The notes under the pieces were generated by a model. That model was not told the origin of the DNA and did no database searches. It saw only the letters and a program-made list of their open reading frames with translations. 64,000 bases of DNA, taken from assembly GCF_900187425.1 (NCBI RefSeq), contig NZ_FYDJ01000005.1, forward strand, positions 124,001-188,000. The letters run 5' to 3'. Within the stretch, counting starts at the first letter, position 1. Each line of letters opens with the position of its first letter. Positions 8,477 through 16,773 of this stretch are shown piece by piece. The translations under genes and the position numbers were made by a program. This stretch comes from Pseudomonas sp. Irchel s3h14 (GTDB lineage: Bacteria; Pseudomonadota; Gammaproteobacteria; Pseudomonadales; Pseudomonadaceae).

Positions 8477-9925
8477 ATGCACCCTCCTCCTCGTTTCGCC
8501 GTCTTACTGTGTTTGGGTCTGGTTGCAGGTTGCGCAGTGGGCCCCGACTACTCAAAACCCAGTGTGGAATTGCCCGAGCATTTCTCGGCGCAAACGTCCA
8601 AGGCACGACAAGTGGCCGCCGCAAATGCCGATCTCGCCGCTTGGTGGAACGCATTTAATGACCCGATACTCAGTCAGCTGATAAATCGAGCACTTGAACA
8701 GAACCTCGATTTAGCCCAGGCAAGCGCAAGGATCGATCAGGCTCGCGCCGGTTTGGGGGCCGCTAACGCAGCCCTCCTGCCGTCGGCCACCGTCAACGGT
8801 CAAGCGGCCCGAGCCCGACAGTCATTGGAGACTCCGTTGGGCCAAGTGCTGAATTCAGACCCTTCCTATAATCGCTACGGCAGTGCCTATGAGGCGAATT
8901 TGAATGCCAGTTGGGAGCTGGATGTGTTTGGCGGGCTGCGCCGAGGTAAAGAAGCCGCCTTCGCCGATTATCAGGCCTCGCAAGCCGGAGCGATTGCCAC
9001 ACGCCTGGCAGTGGTCGCGCAGACTGCCGATCTTTACATCAGCATCCGTGGCCTTCAAGCACGCCTGGAAATTGCCCGGCATCAAGTAGACACACGACAA
9101 CAACTGCTCACCACCATCGAACATCTCTACGCAAAAGGCCTGGCAGCTGAACTGCAGCTGAACCAGACCCAAGGCGCACTGAATCAAGCGCAGGCCACCG
9201 TGCCGGTACTACAAGCTGGCCTTGACGCGGCAATGAACGCGCTGGATGTCATGCTGGGCAAGGCACCGGGCACTTATAGCGCGCAGCTGACTAAGCTGGC
9301 GCCCATCCCTGAGGTGCCAGGCCTCTCGGACATGGGCGCTCCAGCCGACCTGCTGCGTCGGCGTCCAGACTTGATCGTCGCGGAGCGCCGTCTTGCGGCA
9401 TCCAGCGCGCGCATCGGCGAAGCCATGTCCGAGTACTACCCCAAACTGTCTGTGGCTGCGCTGCTCGGCAGTGCTACATCGGTATCCAGCGCAAACCTGT
9501 TCAGCAACGGCGCCAGTCAGGCTTCGGCGGCACTGGGATTACGCTGGCGGCTGTTCGATTTTGGCCGCATCAACGCTCAAATTGATTTGGCGAAGGGCCA
9601 AGAAGCCGAAGCCTTAGCCGCTTACCGCCAGTCTGTTCTGCGGGCCTGCGAAGATGTTGAAAGCGCTTTTTCGGCGCTGATCAACCGCGAGCAACAATCG
9701 ACACAACTCGCCCAAGGCGAGTCGGCGTATGCGAAAGCCCGAGCGACGTCGTTTGTCGCCTATGAAAAAGGCGTGGTCAGCCTGATCGAAGTACTGGATG
9801 CCGATGAACACCTTTTAGCGGCATCTGATGGCAGAGCCCAGGCACAAACTGAATCGGCTCGCGCTGCAGTGGCCACGTTCAAAGCATTGGGCGGTGGTTG
9901 GCAGCGAAACGACTCAGGGAGGTGA
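8477..9925 (+). CDS. Outer-membrane efflux channel lipoprotein (OprM/NodT family)
   Basis: A 482-residue TolC-like channel. The signal peptide ends in the lipobox VAGC, followed by AVGPDYSKP, the hallmark N-terminus of the OprM/NodT family. Two duplicated outer-membrane-efflux repeats follow (about residues 60-250 and 280-470), the second with the conserved LLRRRPDLIVAERRLAA segment. It would form the trimeric exit duct for the adaptor-pump pair encoded divergently. Having the channel gene on the far side of the repressor gene is less common than a three-gene operon, but both transcripts carry the same candidate operator. Confidence 0.94.
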   Translation: MHPPPRFAVLLCLGLVAGCAVGPDYSKPSVELPEHFSAQTSKARQVAAANADLAAWWNAFNDPILSQLINRALEQNLDLAQASARIDQARAGLGAANAALLPSATVNGQAARARQSLETPLGQVLNSDPSYNRYGSAYEANLNASWELDVFGGLRRGKEAAFADYQASQAGAIATRLAVVAQTADLYISIRGLQARLEIARHQVDTRQQLLTTIEHLYAKGLAAELQLNQTQGALNQAQATVPVLQAGLDAAMNALDVMLGKAPGTYSAQLTKLAPIPEVPGLSDMGAPADLLRRRPDLIVAERRLAASSARIGEAMSEYYPKLSVAALLGSATSVSSANLFSNGASQASAALGLRWRLFDFGRINAQIDLAKGQEAEALAAYRQSVLRACEDVESAFSALINREQQSTQLAQGESAYAKARATSFVAYEKGVVSLIEVLDADEHLLAASDGRAQAQTESARAAVATFKALGGGWQRNDSGR

Positions 9926-10274
9926 GATTTTCCTGAGGGTCGGGATACACAAAGGAATCAACAAAGGGTTCGGCGTCCGGCATGTTTGGGAAGCCCACAA
10001 AGTTGACTTGGGAAAGTATGGTTGCCACACCATCGACGATGTCGCGACTCACATAGCCAAAATGGTCGTACCTGGAGCCCCCATCTACTGCGAATTCAAG
10101 GAAATGCGAGGAGACCACAGAGTCGCCGTACTCAAAAACCCCACTGGCTCACTCATTCTCGAGCCGAGGAACGAGCGTCGTGGTTTCGGTTACTACGTCG
10201 TGACCTGGTATCCCAAGAGACGTGCTGAAGGCACCTTGGTCGGCACCATTGTCAAACCAGATTCCAGGCAATAA
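9924..10274 (+). pseudogene. Orphan BECR-like toxin-domain remnant
   Basis: An open frame overlaps the end of the channel gene and continues for about 115 residues with no credible start codon or ribosome site. The product contains KGFGVRHVWEAH, then a helix, then alternating strands ending GYYVVTWYPKR and GTLVGTIVKP. A GFG-x-x-H motif followed by a small alpha+beta domain is the pattern of C-terminal RNase toxins of the Barnase-EndoU-ColicinE5/D-RelE group found at the ends of polymorphic toxins. I infer a detached toxin tip left after rearrangement. The family call rests on motif only, and an intact unrelated small gene is possible. Confidence 0.45.
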
Positions 10275-10300
10275 AAAAGGCGTCCCAAAGGACGCCTTCT
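10273..10300 (-). terminator. Terminator, strongest for the permease strand
   Basis: AAGGCGTCC-CAAA-GGACGCCTT. Read on the minus strand it is followed by TTTTTTAT, so it probably ends the permease transcript. On the plus strand the T tract is weak. Confidence 0.7.
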
Positions 10301-10545
10301 GAATATTTCGAGGAGTAGTCGCAGCGATTCTTTAGCTCCAGACCACGAATGACCTTGGGTTCAGAATCCGACCGGCATGCCAGTCGTCACTACTTCAGAG
10401 GGAGCCAGCTTCTCTGCTGCCAACAAGATGGGGGGCCAATACTGGAGGCCAAGCCCAAGGATGCGCAATTGCAGACCTCGAGTCCGACTTTCAATCATGA
10501 CTGGAGCGAGTGTCAACCTGCCTCTCGATCCAACCTTGAGTGCAG

Positions 10546-12063
10546 TCAGACATGCTCACTGCTTTTCGCATGGATGGGGTGGTGCTCGTCTGAGGCATGA
10601 GCCACCTCCACCACCGGAATCTCATTCCCGTCGCAGTCACGCAGTTTGCCTTCGCTGAAATAATCCCCTTCGCGCAACGCTGCCAGATCCTGATAACGCA
10701 GGACGCGTTCAGTACCGGCCGCGAACACCGACTGCTGATCGGAGTTACCGGCAGTGAGGTGGTTGAAGGTCAGGTTCAGCACGATGGCCATGATCGCCGA
10801 CGAACTGATGCCCGAGTGGAAGATCGTGGCGAACCAGCTTGGGAAGTGGTCGTAGAAGCTCGGCGCAGCGATGGGGATCATGCCGAAGCCGATGGAGGTG
10901 GCGACGATGATCAGGTTGACGTTGTTGCGGTAGTCGACCTTGGACAGCGTACGAATACCGCTGGCCGCCACGGTGCCGAACAGCACGATACCGGCGCCGC
11001 CGAGGACAGAAGTCGGTACTGCGGCGATAACGCGACCCATAAACGGCAGCAACCCGAGGATCACCAGAAACAAACCGCCGGTAGCCACCACGAAACGGCT
11101 CTTGATCCCGGTCACCGCTACCAGCCCGACGTTCTGGGCGAACGCGCTTTGGGTAAAGGAACCGAAGATCGGCGCGATCATGCTCGACAGCATGTCGGCG
11201 CGCAGGCCGTTGCCCAGGCGTTTGGAGTCGACCTTGGTGCCGATGATTTCACCGACGGCGAGGATGTCAGCCGAGGTTTCCACCAGGGTCACCATGACCA
11301 CGATGCACATCGACAGGATCGCGGCGAAGTGGAAGGTCGGCATGCCAAAGTGGAACGGCGTCGGGAAGCCGAACATTGGGCCTTGAGTGACGGACGAGAA
11401 GTCCGCCATGCCAAGGAACACCGCGATCACCGTGCCGATAACCATCGCCAACAGGATCGACAAACGAGAGATGGTCGCGCTGCCGATCTTGCTCAACAGC
11501 AGAACCAGCACCAGCGTGACCGCCGCCAGACCGATGTTCGCCATGCTGCCGAAGTCCGGGGCATGGCTGTTGCCACCCATGGCCCAGCGCGCAGCCACTG
11601 GCATCAGCGTCAGGCCGATGGTGGTGATCACAATGCCCGTGACCAGCGGCGGGAAAAACCTGGTGATTCGCGAGAACACCGGCGTGATCAGCAGGCCGAT
11701 CAACGACGCGGCAATCACCGCCCCGAGAATCGATTGAAACCCGCCCTCCCCGCCGCTGCTGACAATCGCCACCATCGTCGCGACACCAGAGAACGATACG
11801 CCCTGTACCAGCGGCAATTGGCAACCGAAAAACGGTAAGCCCAGGGTTTGCAGCAATGTCGCCAGCCCCCCTGCAAACAATGAAGCAGCAATCAACAAAC
11901 CGATGTCCGCTGGCGAGAGCCCGGCCGCCTGGCCGATGATCAAAGGCACCGCAACGATGCCGCCGTACATGGTCAGAACGTGTTGCAGGCCGTAAGCCAT
12001 ATTCGCGCCGACCCCGAGATTTTCATCCTCAGGCCGTTGGTGTGAAACATGGGGCGTTTTCAT
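10546..12063 (-). CDS. NCS2 family purine (xanthine/urate) permease
   Basis: A 505-residue nucleobase:cation symporter of the NAT/NCS2 family with about 14 hydrophobic segments. Key signatures are QGVSFSGVATM in the TM3 region, the acidic ETSADILAVGEIIG segment, and the NAT motif QNVGLVAVTG, which fits the xanthine/uric acid branch better than uracil permeases. The 240 bases upstream hold a perfect 14-base palindrome at 12132-12145 that may be a repressor site. The region 10301-10545 downstream holds the terminator and no gene I can support. Substrate is inferred from the motif, not proven. Confidence 0.88.
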   Translation of the reverse strand: MKTPHVSHQRPEDENLGVGANMAYGLQHVLTMYGGIVAVPLIIGQAAGLSPADIGLLIAASLFAGGLATLLQTLGLPFFGCQLPLVQGVSFSGVATMVAIVSSGGEGGFQSILGAVIAASLIGLLITPVFSRITRFFPPLVTGIVITTIGLTLMPVAARWAMGGNSHAPDFGSMANIGLAAVTLVLVLLLSKIGSATISRLSILLAMVIGTVIAVFLGMADFSSVTQGPMFGFPTPFHFGMPTFHFAAILSMCIVVMVTLVETSADILAVGEIIGTKVDSKRLGNGLRADMLSSMIAPIFGSFTQSAFAQNVGLVAVTGIKSRFVVATGGLFLVILGLLPFMGRVIAAVPTSVLGGAGIVLFGTVAASGIRTLSKVDYRNNVNLIIVATSIGFGMIPIAAPSFYDHFPSWFATIFHSGISSSAIMAIVLNLTFNHLTAGNSDQQSVFAAGTERVLRYQDLAALREGDYFSEGKLRDCDGNEIPVVEVAHASDEHHPIHAKSSEHV

Positions 12064-12131
12064 GGTTTGGGGGGTTCCCTGGTTTTTGTTGTGCGCACAC
12101 TGTATTCAATACTCAGGACAAATGTCTATAG

Positions 12132-12145
12132 AGTTGTATACAACT
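12132..12145. promoter_or_regulatory. Perfect palindrome AGTTGTATACAACT upstream of the permease
   Basis: A 14-base perfect palindrome with a TTGT-N2-ACAA core, about 70 bases before the permease start. This matches the general form of FadR-subfamily GntR operators (TNGT-NN-ACNA). GntR regulators commonly control purine catabolism in proteobacteria. No such regulator is encoded in the window. Confidence 0.5.
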
Positions 12146-12304
12146 AATCAGTCAGATTATGGACACATGGCCATTCCACACCTGAGACTTGCGCCGCACC
12201 TTCCCTGATATGAAGCCAAAACCTCCCGGCAACATGACGCAAGGCAAGACGTGCACTACCTTGATAGAGGTACGCTTTCACCGAGACCACGATAGGACAT
12301 CGAC

Positions 12305-12790
12305 ATGAGCAAGGCTGACCAACTCGCCGCGAAACTGAAGCAAACCCAGCAGTCCAGCGCCGACGAGACACTTCGTGTAGATCACCAAATAGACAGCTGG
12401 CCTGCACAGGTTTACGAGCTGTACCACCTCATCGAAACCTGGCTGGCGCCGCTCAGCGAAGCCGGGCTGAACATTCGGCGAGTGCCGACGCACGTCTTCG
12501 AGCGTCATCCCGACGGGGCGACCTATGACTACGCCATCGACCAGTTACTGATTGAAGGCAACCACCACAGCATCACCTTCGACCCCGTCGCTCGTTTCAC
12601 TGAGGACGGTGCCGGGCGTGTCGAGATCCGCACCCAAGGGAAAACACTCTCGATGCTGCGAACCGTGAGCGAACACGGCGAGACGCAGTGGTGGCTGCAG
12701 GCGATCGATCAATCCGGGCAACAACCGGATGCAATCGCCATGACCGAAGACAATCTGCTGTCGGTGGTGCAGGAGGGACTGCAGCTGTGA
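12305..12790 (+). CDS. Conserved hypothetical cytoplasmic protein
   Basis: A 161-residue protein without signal peptide or membrane segments, preceded by AGGA eight bases before the ATG. The N-terminal third is helical (MSKADQLAAKLKQTQQSSAD), the middle is mixed (IETWLAPLSEAGLNIRRVPT) and the C-terminal part looks beta-rich (HSITFDPVARFTEDGAGRVE). I do not recognise a named family. It is convergent with the arylamine N-acetyltransferase gene, only three bases apart. Confidence 0.7.
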   Translation: MSKADQLAAKLKQTQQSSADETLRVDHQIDSWPAQVYELYHLIETWLAPLSEAGLNIRRVPTHVFERHPDGATYDYAIDQLLIEGNHHSITFDPVARFTEDGAGRVEIRTQGKTLSMLRTVSEHGETQWWLQAIDQSGQQPDAIAMTEDNLLSVVQEGLQL

Positions 12791-12793
12791 GGC

Positions 12794-13621
12794 TCAGGGC
12801 TGTTGAATCAGCCCTTCAATAACCCGGCGCAATGCCGCCTCCCGCGGCACCCGAATGTCGAATTCGCTGCGCAACAAACCCAGCAATTCATCCACATCCG
12901 TCACTTGCCGCCGTTCAGTCTCACTGCCGATCCGATGAATCGCAAAACTGCCGTTGTTCAGCGTGCGGCGCCACCCTTCGCCGGTGCGCGCCACCATCAG
13001 CTGCCTGGCAAACGACGATTCGGGATGGGTCGAGACGTACCAGTTGCCGACGGCGTAATCGATGTCTTCCTGGCGCTGCAAATCGAAAATGTACATCGCC
13101 CGCCATTCGCCGGCGACGTTGGCGCGCAGGGTGTAGCCATCCTCGTGCGGCTCGATGCGATAGGGTTCGTGAGGTGTGAACTGTTCAGCCGGGGTATCGA
13201 GCATCAGCGGTGCGGTGGGCACCATGCCGCCGAAGCCGACGTCGGTGATGTAACGCACGCCGTCCAGGGTCACCAGGCTCAAGCGGTGTGTACGGGCGGT
13301 CCATGCGCCTTCGGGCTGGCCCATGACCACTCGGCCGGAGATACCGCGAGCGTCGAAGCCCAGCTCCTGGAGCAAGGCCAGGAACAGGTTGTTGAGTTCG
13401 TAGCAGTAACCGCCGCGACCGTCGTGCAGAACCTTTTGCTCGATGGACGGCAGGTCGATGAGCACCGGCTGACCCGACAACGTGGTGAGGTTTTCGAACG
13501 CGAAGGCGCCGGTGTGGCGCAGTTGAAGTTGGCGCAAGGTTTCCAGGGTCGGCGCCGGAGGCGCACCGAAGCCCAGGCGCTGCAAGTACAACGCAATATT
13601 CGTCAGCTGTGGCTCGCTCAT
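12794..13621 (-). CDS. Arylamine N-acetyltransferase
   Basis: A 275-residue NAT enzyme that moves acetyl from acetyl-CoA to arylamines, arylhydrazines or N-hydroxyarylamines by a ping-pong mechanism. The full catalytic triad is visible: Cys73 in RGGYCYELN, His112 in ARTHRLSLV and Asp127 in YITDVGFGG. FAFENLTTLSG at residues 40-50 is the conserved loop of the family. Length is normal. It stands alone between convergent and same-strand neighbours, with no operon partner. Confidence 0.95.
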   Translation of the reverse strand: MSEPQLTNIALYLQRLGFGAPPAPTLETLRQLQLRHTGAFAFENLTTLSGQPVLIDLPSIEQKVLHDGRGGYCYELNNLFLALLQELGFDARGISGRVVMGQPEGAWTARTHRLSLVTLDGVRYITDVGFGGMVPTAPLMLDTPAEQFTPHEPYRIEPHEDGYTLRANVAGEWRAMYIFDLQRQEDIDYAVGNWYVSTHPESSFARQLMVARTGEGWRRTLNNGSFAIHRIGSETERRQVTDVDELLGLLRSEFDIRVPREAALRRVIEGLIQQP

Positions 13622-13731
13622 TGCTCGGTCCTTATGCAGGGCGCCGGATTTCTCCGCCGATGGGCGCCATGTATAAGGGAAAAAGCGGTTCGACTGACAA
13701 TTGATTTAACCAATCGCCGCACACGCCAATA

Positions 13732-14526
13732 TCAACGCAACTTGCGCGAACTCAATCGAATCCACGTCGGCGCATGATCACTCGCGTGGGGCTCGTTGCG
13801 AACCCAGGCATCGACTCCGGCCTCCTGCAGATAAGGACTCAGCGCCGGGTTAAGCAACAGATGATCGATGCGCAGCCCTGAGTTCTTTTGCCAGTGCTGG
13901 CGAAAATAATCCCAGAAGGTATAGAGCCGATCCTCCGGATACAGATGGCGCAAGGAATCGGTCCAGCCCTGGGCCAGCAGGCGCTGATAACACTCGCGGC
14001 TTTCAGGTTGCAGCAACGCGTCTTTCAGCCAGGATCGCGGGTTGTAGATGTCCAGGTCAGTGGGCACCACGTTGTAGTCACCGGCCAGGACCACGGGATG
14101 CTCACTGGCCTGAAGCGTCTGCGCGTAATGGATCAGCCGTTCAAACCACGCCAGCTTGTAATCGAACTTCGGCCCCGGCTGCGGGTTGCCGTTGGGCAGG
14201 TACAGGCAGCCCACCAGAATCCCGTGCACGGCGGCCTCCAGATACCGGCTATGGGTGTCGCTGTCATCACCCGGCAGGCCTCGACGACTTTCCAGCGGCT
14301 GAGCATCCCGAGCCAGAATCGCCACGCCGTTCCACGAAGACTGACCTTGCCAGATCGCGCCGTAGCCAGCGGCCTCAAGCTCGGCGGCGGGGAATGCACT
14401 GTCGACTGACTTGAGCTCTTGCAAACAGGCGATGTCTGGCTGCTCTCGCTCAAGCCAGGCCAGCAAGTTCGGCAGCCGGGCGCGCATGCCGTTGACGTTG
14501 AATGTCGCGATTTTCAGGTTCTTCAT
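13732..14526 (-). CDS. xthA: Exodeoxyribonuclease III (AP endonuclease)
   Basis: A 264-residue ExoIII of the exonuclease-endonuclease-phosphatase fold that incises abasic sites and trims 3' blocks in base excision repair. Metal and catalytic motifs are all present: ATFNVNGMRAR (metal-binding Asn), CLQELKS (Glu), GDYNVVPTDLDIYNP (Asp/Asn pair), LRIDHLLLNP and the C-terminal SDHAPTWI with the catalytic His. Normal length. The upstream region 14527-14852 contains a decayed acetyltransferase rather than a regulator. Confidence 0.95.
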   Translation of the reverse strand: MKNLKIATFNVNGMRARLPNLLAWLEREQPDIACLQELKSVDSAFPAAELEAAGYGAIWQGQSSWNGVAILARDAQPLESRRGLPGDDSDTHSRYLEAAVHGILVGCLYLPNGNPQPGPKFDYKLAWFERLIHYAQTLQASEHPVVLAGDYNVVPTDLDIYNPRSWLKDALLQPESRECYQRLLAQGWTDSLRHLYPEDRLYTFWDYFRQHWQKNSGLRIDHLLLNPALSPYLQEAGVDAWVRNEPHASDHAPTWIRLSSRKLR

Positions 14527-14614
14527 GGGCCAACGCTCGCAACGCAGGGTCGATATCCAGTTGTGACCGGGAGTGCGTCCCGGCAGTTGCCTCTACGAGC
14601 GAGACAGGCGACTA

Positions 14615-14829
14615 AAGGCACGCCCCTACACTGGAAACTCGTCATACGATGCCTTCAGCAACGGCAGCAACGCCTGCTTTTCCATGTGCAATTCACCACC
14701 GACGAAAACAACCAGAAGTCACGTAACGCGATCCTCAGGCTCGGCGCGCAGCAGGAAGGCATCGTGCGCCACGAACTGATCATACCGGACGGACGCAAGT
14801 GCCCTGTCCTTCACACCAACATCAGGTAA
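14615..14829 (+). pseudogene. C-terminal remnant of a GNAT acetyltransferase
   Basis: The translated stretch VQFTTDENNQKSRNAILRLG followed by AQQEGIVRHELIIPDGRK is the unmistakable C-terminal motif of RimJ-like GNAT enzymes (Asn-x-x-Ser-x-x-A-I-x-x-x-G-F/A-x-x-E-G-x-x-R). The N-terminal acetyl-CoA core is missing, the upstream part of the frame does not resemble the family, and no start codon with a ribosome site is present. It lies between xthA and the glycine-rich protein gene. Confidence 0.7.
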
Positions 14830-14852
14830 CGACTCATCTTTGGATACGCACC

Positions 14853-15191
14853 ATGATGATCATCAAAATGACCTCGCTGTTACTGGCGGGAGTGCTGTCC
14901 GCCATGTCCGTCGGCACTTTTGCAGCCCCAGGCGATGGCGCTGATGCGACCGGAATCAAGTCAGGATCAACCGGCGGCTCGACCATGGCGCCCAACAATA
15001 ACCCTGGCCAACCCTCGAGCGACCATAACGCTAACGGCGGCAATAGCGGATCCGGCTCGTCGGGTGGCGGAAATGGTGGCAATGCCGGGAACAGCGGCTC
15101 TGGCGCGGGGGGTGGCACGGGCGCGGCGGGCGGTGGAACGGGCGGTGCCGGTGGCGGGACGGGCAGCTGGACGCGTAAAAGCAGCCGATGA
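14853..15191 (+). CDS. Glycine-rich secreted protein
   Basis: A 112-residue protein with a Sec signal peptide (MMIIKMTSLLLAGVLSAMSV, cleavage probably after TFAA). The mature part is low complexity: a short GDGADATGIKSGSTGG segment, then repeated Gly-Gly-Asn/Ser/Ala/Thr runs, ending in the basic WTRKSSR. The start is the ATG at 14853, because this gives the signal peptide directly. Function unknown; such proteins are often surface or matrix associated. Confidence 0.65.
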   Translation: MMIIKMTSLLLAGVLSAMSVGTFAAPGDGADATGIKSGSTGGSTMAPNNNPGQPSSDHNANGGNSGSGSSGGGNGGNAGNSGSGAGGGTGAAGGGTGGAGGGTGSWTRKSSR

Positions 15192-15207
15192 TCGTCGGCT
15201 GCTTTTT
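15177..15207. terminator. Bidirectional terminator
   Basis: AAAAGCAGCCGA and TCGGCTGCTTTT form a 12-bp stem that overlaps the last codons of the glycine-rich gene and also lies just past the stop of the convergent DUF1254 gene. Confidence 0.85.
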
Positions 15208-15223
15208 GGCCTGAAACGCGGGA

Positions 15224-16642
15224 TTAGGCTGGCTTGACCGGCGGCGGGCTCCACTTGCCGTTCAAAACCTCGGGCTTGGGCCCATACAAACGCATGGTCA
15301 GGTTGAACCCGCCCTTCGGCGCCGGCAGCCAATTGGCTTCAAGGTCCTTGCCGGGGTTTTCGTGCTGGAAGTAGATGTCCAGCGAACCGTCGGCGTTCGT
15401 CTTGAACGGCATCCAGCTACTGAACGCAAACCGGTTGAGCGCATTGCCGACCTGGAATCCTTCAGGGTCGTACAAGGTGATCGACCAGAAAGCGTTTACC
15501 GGCGGCATTTCACCCTTGTCGAAATGCAGCACGTACTTGTTCGTTCCATCAAGCGGCTTGCCTTCGACATCGCCGATGTTCAGTGGATAAATCGCATCCT
15601 CGGGCAAGTTGGCGCCGAGCCCCATCTGCGCAACGATCGCGCGCTTGAGGTAGTAGTTGCCGTAGACGCCCATGGTGTCGGTGTTCATCGACCAGCCGTT
15701 GACCACGCGGGCGAGGGTTGGAACCTTCCACGTCATCAGCGCCTGCGCGTCCTTGGGCACGGTCTGAAGTGCTGCTTTGATTTCAGGATCCAGCGCATCC
15801 ATGTCGAACGATTTTCCGGGTTCGATACCGATACGCTTCATCTGCGCCAGGATCGGTTGATCGGTGATGTGCGCAGGGTGCACTTTGAGCAATTCGGCGG
15901 CGTAGGCGAAGTAGTCGGCCGCCGACATTGAGTCGACCTGGATCTTTGGCGGGGTCTTCATGTCCACGGCAGGGTCAATTTTCACGCTGGCTGGCTCGGG
16001 ACTTTTACCCAGTCGGGACAGCGGTGTCACGGTGTAGCCAGCCTGAATTTTGTGCACGGCCGCGTAGTCCGCAGCGCCGTCGGTCTTGGTGCGGCCAATG
16101 ACCCAGACAAAGGGCGTAGGTGCCGGCAGATGGTTCAATCCGGCAGGCACTGTCCCGGTCCAGCCCGGCGGCGTCACCAGAAACTGCCCCGCTTGGGTGC
16201 CCGTGGTGCGCCAGCCCGGTGAGGCGAACACATCGGTCCACATGTCGAGCATCGGCAACAAGTAAAAACGCCCGGCCGTATCGGGCGCTGCGATCACCAG
16301 CGGTTCTTGGGTCAAATCCAGCCAGGCAATGGAATACAAGGTGTCGAAGTTCGAGCGCACCACCCCTTTGAAATTTGCAGGTGGATACTGCGGCACGCTG
16401 ATAAACATATTCATCGGACCTTTACCGAATTCCTTGCCCGGTTCGATATTGGTGAATTGCTTGCGGGTGATGTCCATGGTCAACAGCGGGTAAAAATAAA
16501 GGTAGGCATCCACGCCGATGGCGTGTGCTTCTTCGGCTGTGACTTTCGATTGAGCGTGGCTCGCGAGCGGAAAGATGGCGCAGGCTGCAACGGTTAGAGC
16601 AACGGCTGCCAATGCTTGAGTAATCAACATTTTGACGATCAT
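15224..16642 (-). CDS. Periplasmic DUF1254/DUF1214 domain protein
   Basis: A 472-residue exported protein. The signal peptide spans about residues 1-30 (ALTVAACAIFPLASHAQS). DUF1254 follows (AEEAHAIGVDAYLYFYPLLT, then VVRSNFDTLYSIAWLDLTQE) and then DUF1214 near the C-terminus (AFWSITLYDPEGFQVGNALN, ending LRLYGPKPEVLNGKW-like). Such proteins are widespread in pseudomonads, and I know of no firmly established biochemical role. No operon partner is evident. Confidence 0.85.
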   Translation of the reverse strand: MIVKMLITQALAAVALTVAACAIFPLASHAQSKVTAEEAHAIGVDAYLYFYPLLTMDITRKQFTNIEPGKEFGKGPMNMFISVPQYPPANFKGVVRSNFDTLYSIAWLDLTQEPLVIAAPDTAGRFYLLPMLDMWTDVFASPGWRTTGTQAGQFLVTPPGWTGTVPAGLNHLPAPTPFVWVIGRTKTDGAADYAAVHKIQAGYTVTPLSRLGKSPEPASVKIDPAVDMKTPPKIQVDSMSAADYFAYAAELLKVHPAHITDQPILAQMKRIGIEPGKSFDMDALDPEIKAALQTVPKDAQALMTWKVPTLARVVNGWSMNTDTMGVYGNYYLKRAIVAQMGLGANLPEDAIYPLNIGDVEGKPLDGTNKYVLHFDKGEMPPVNAFWSITLYDPEGFQVGNALNRFAFSSWMPFKTNADGSLDIYFQHENPGKDLEANWLPAPKGGFNLTMRLYGPKPEVLNGKWSPPPVKPA

Positions 16643-16773
16643 CCGTGCGGTGGGGGGACCTGCCGGGATCGGCAGCGTTACCGCAACTCTAGACGATCAA
16701 TTGAAGGGGATCTGACAGGCAGACAGCCGGCTGGCCGGGGTGTTGCGCGGGTGAAACACCCTCTCGAGACACC

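Noticed and set aside
10377..10658. Plus-strand frame of 93 codons near the permease end
   Set aside because: Runs into the permease gene antisense, ends in proline/arginine noise; no family or ribosome site.
10597..11838. 413-codon plus-strand frame
   Set aside because: Antisense of the NCS2 permease; extreme Asp/Arg/His content typical of mirror frames.
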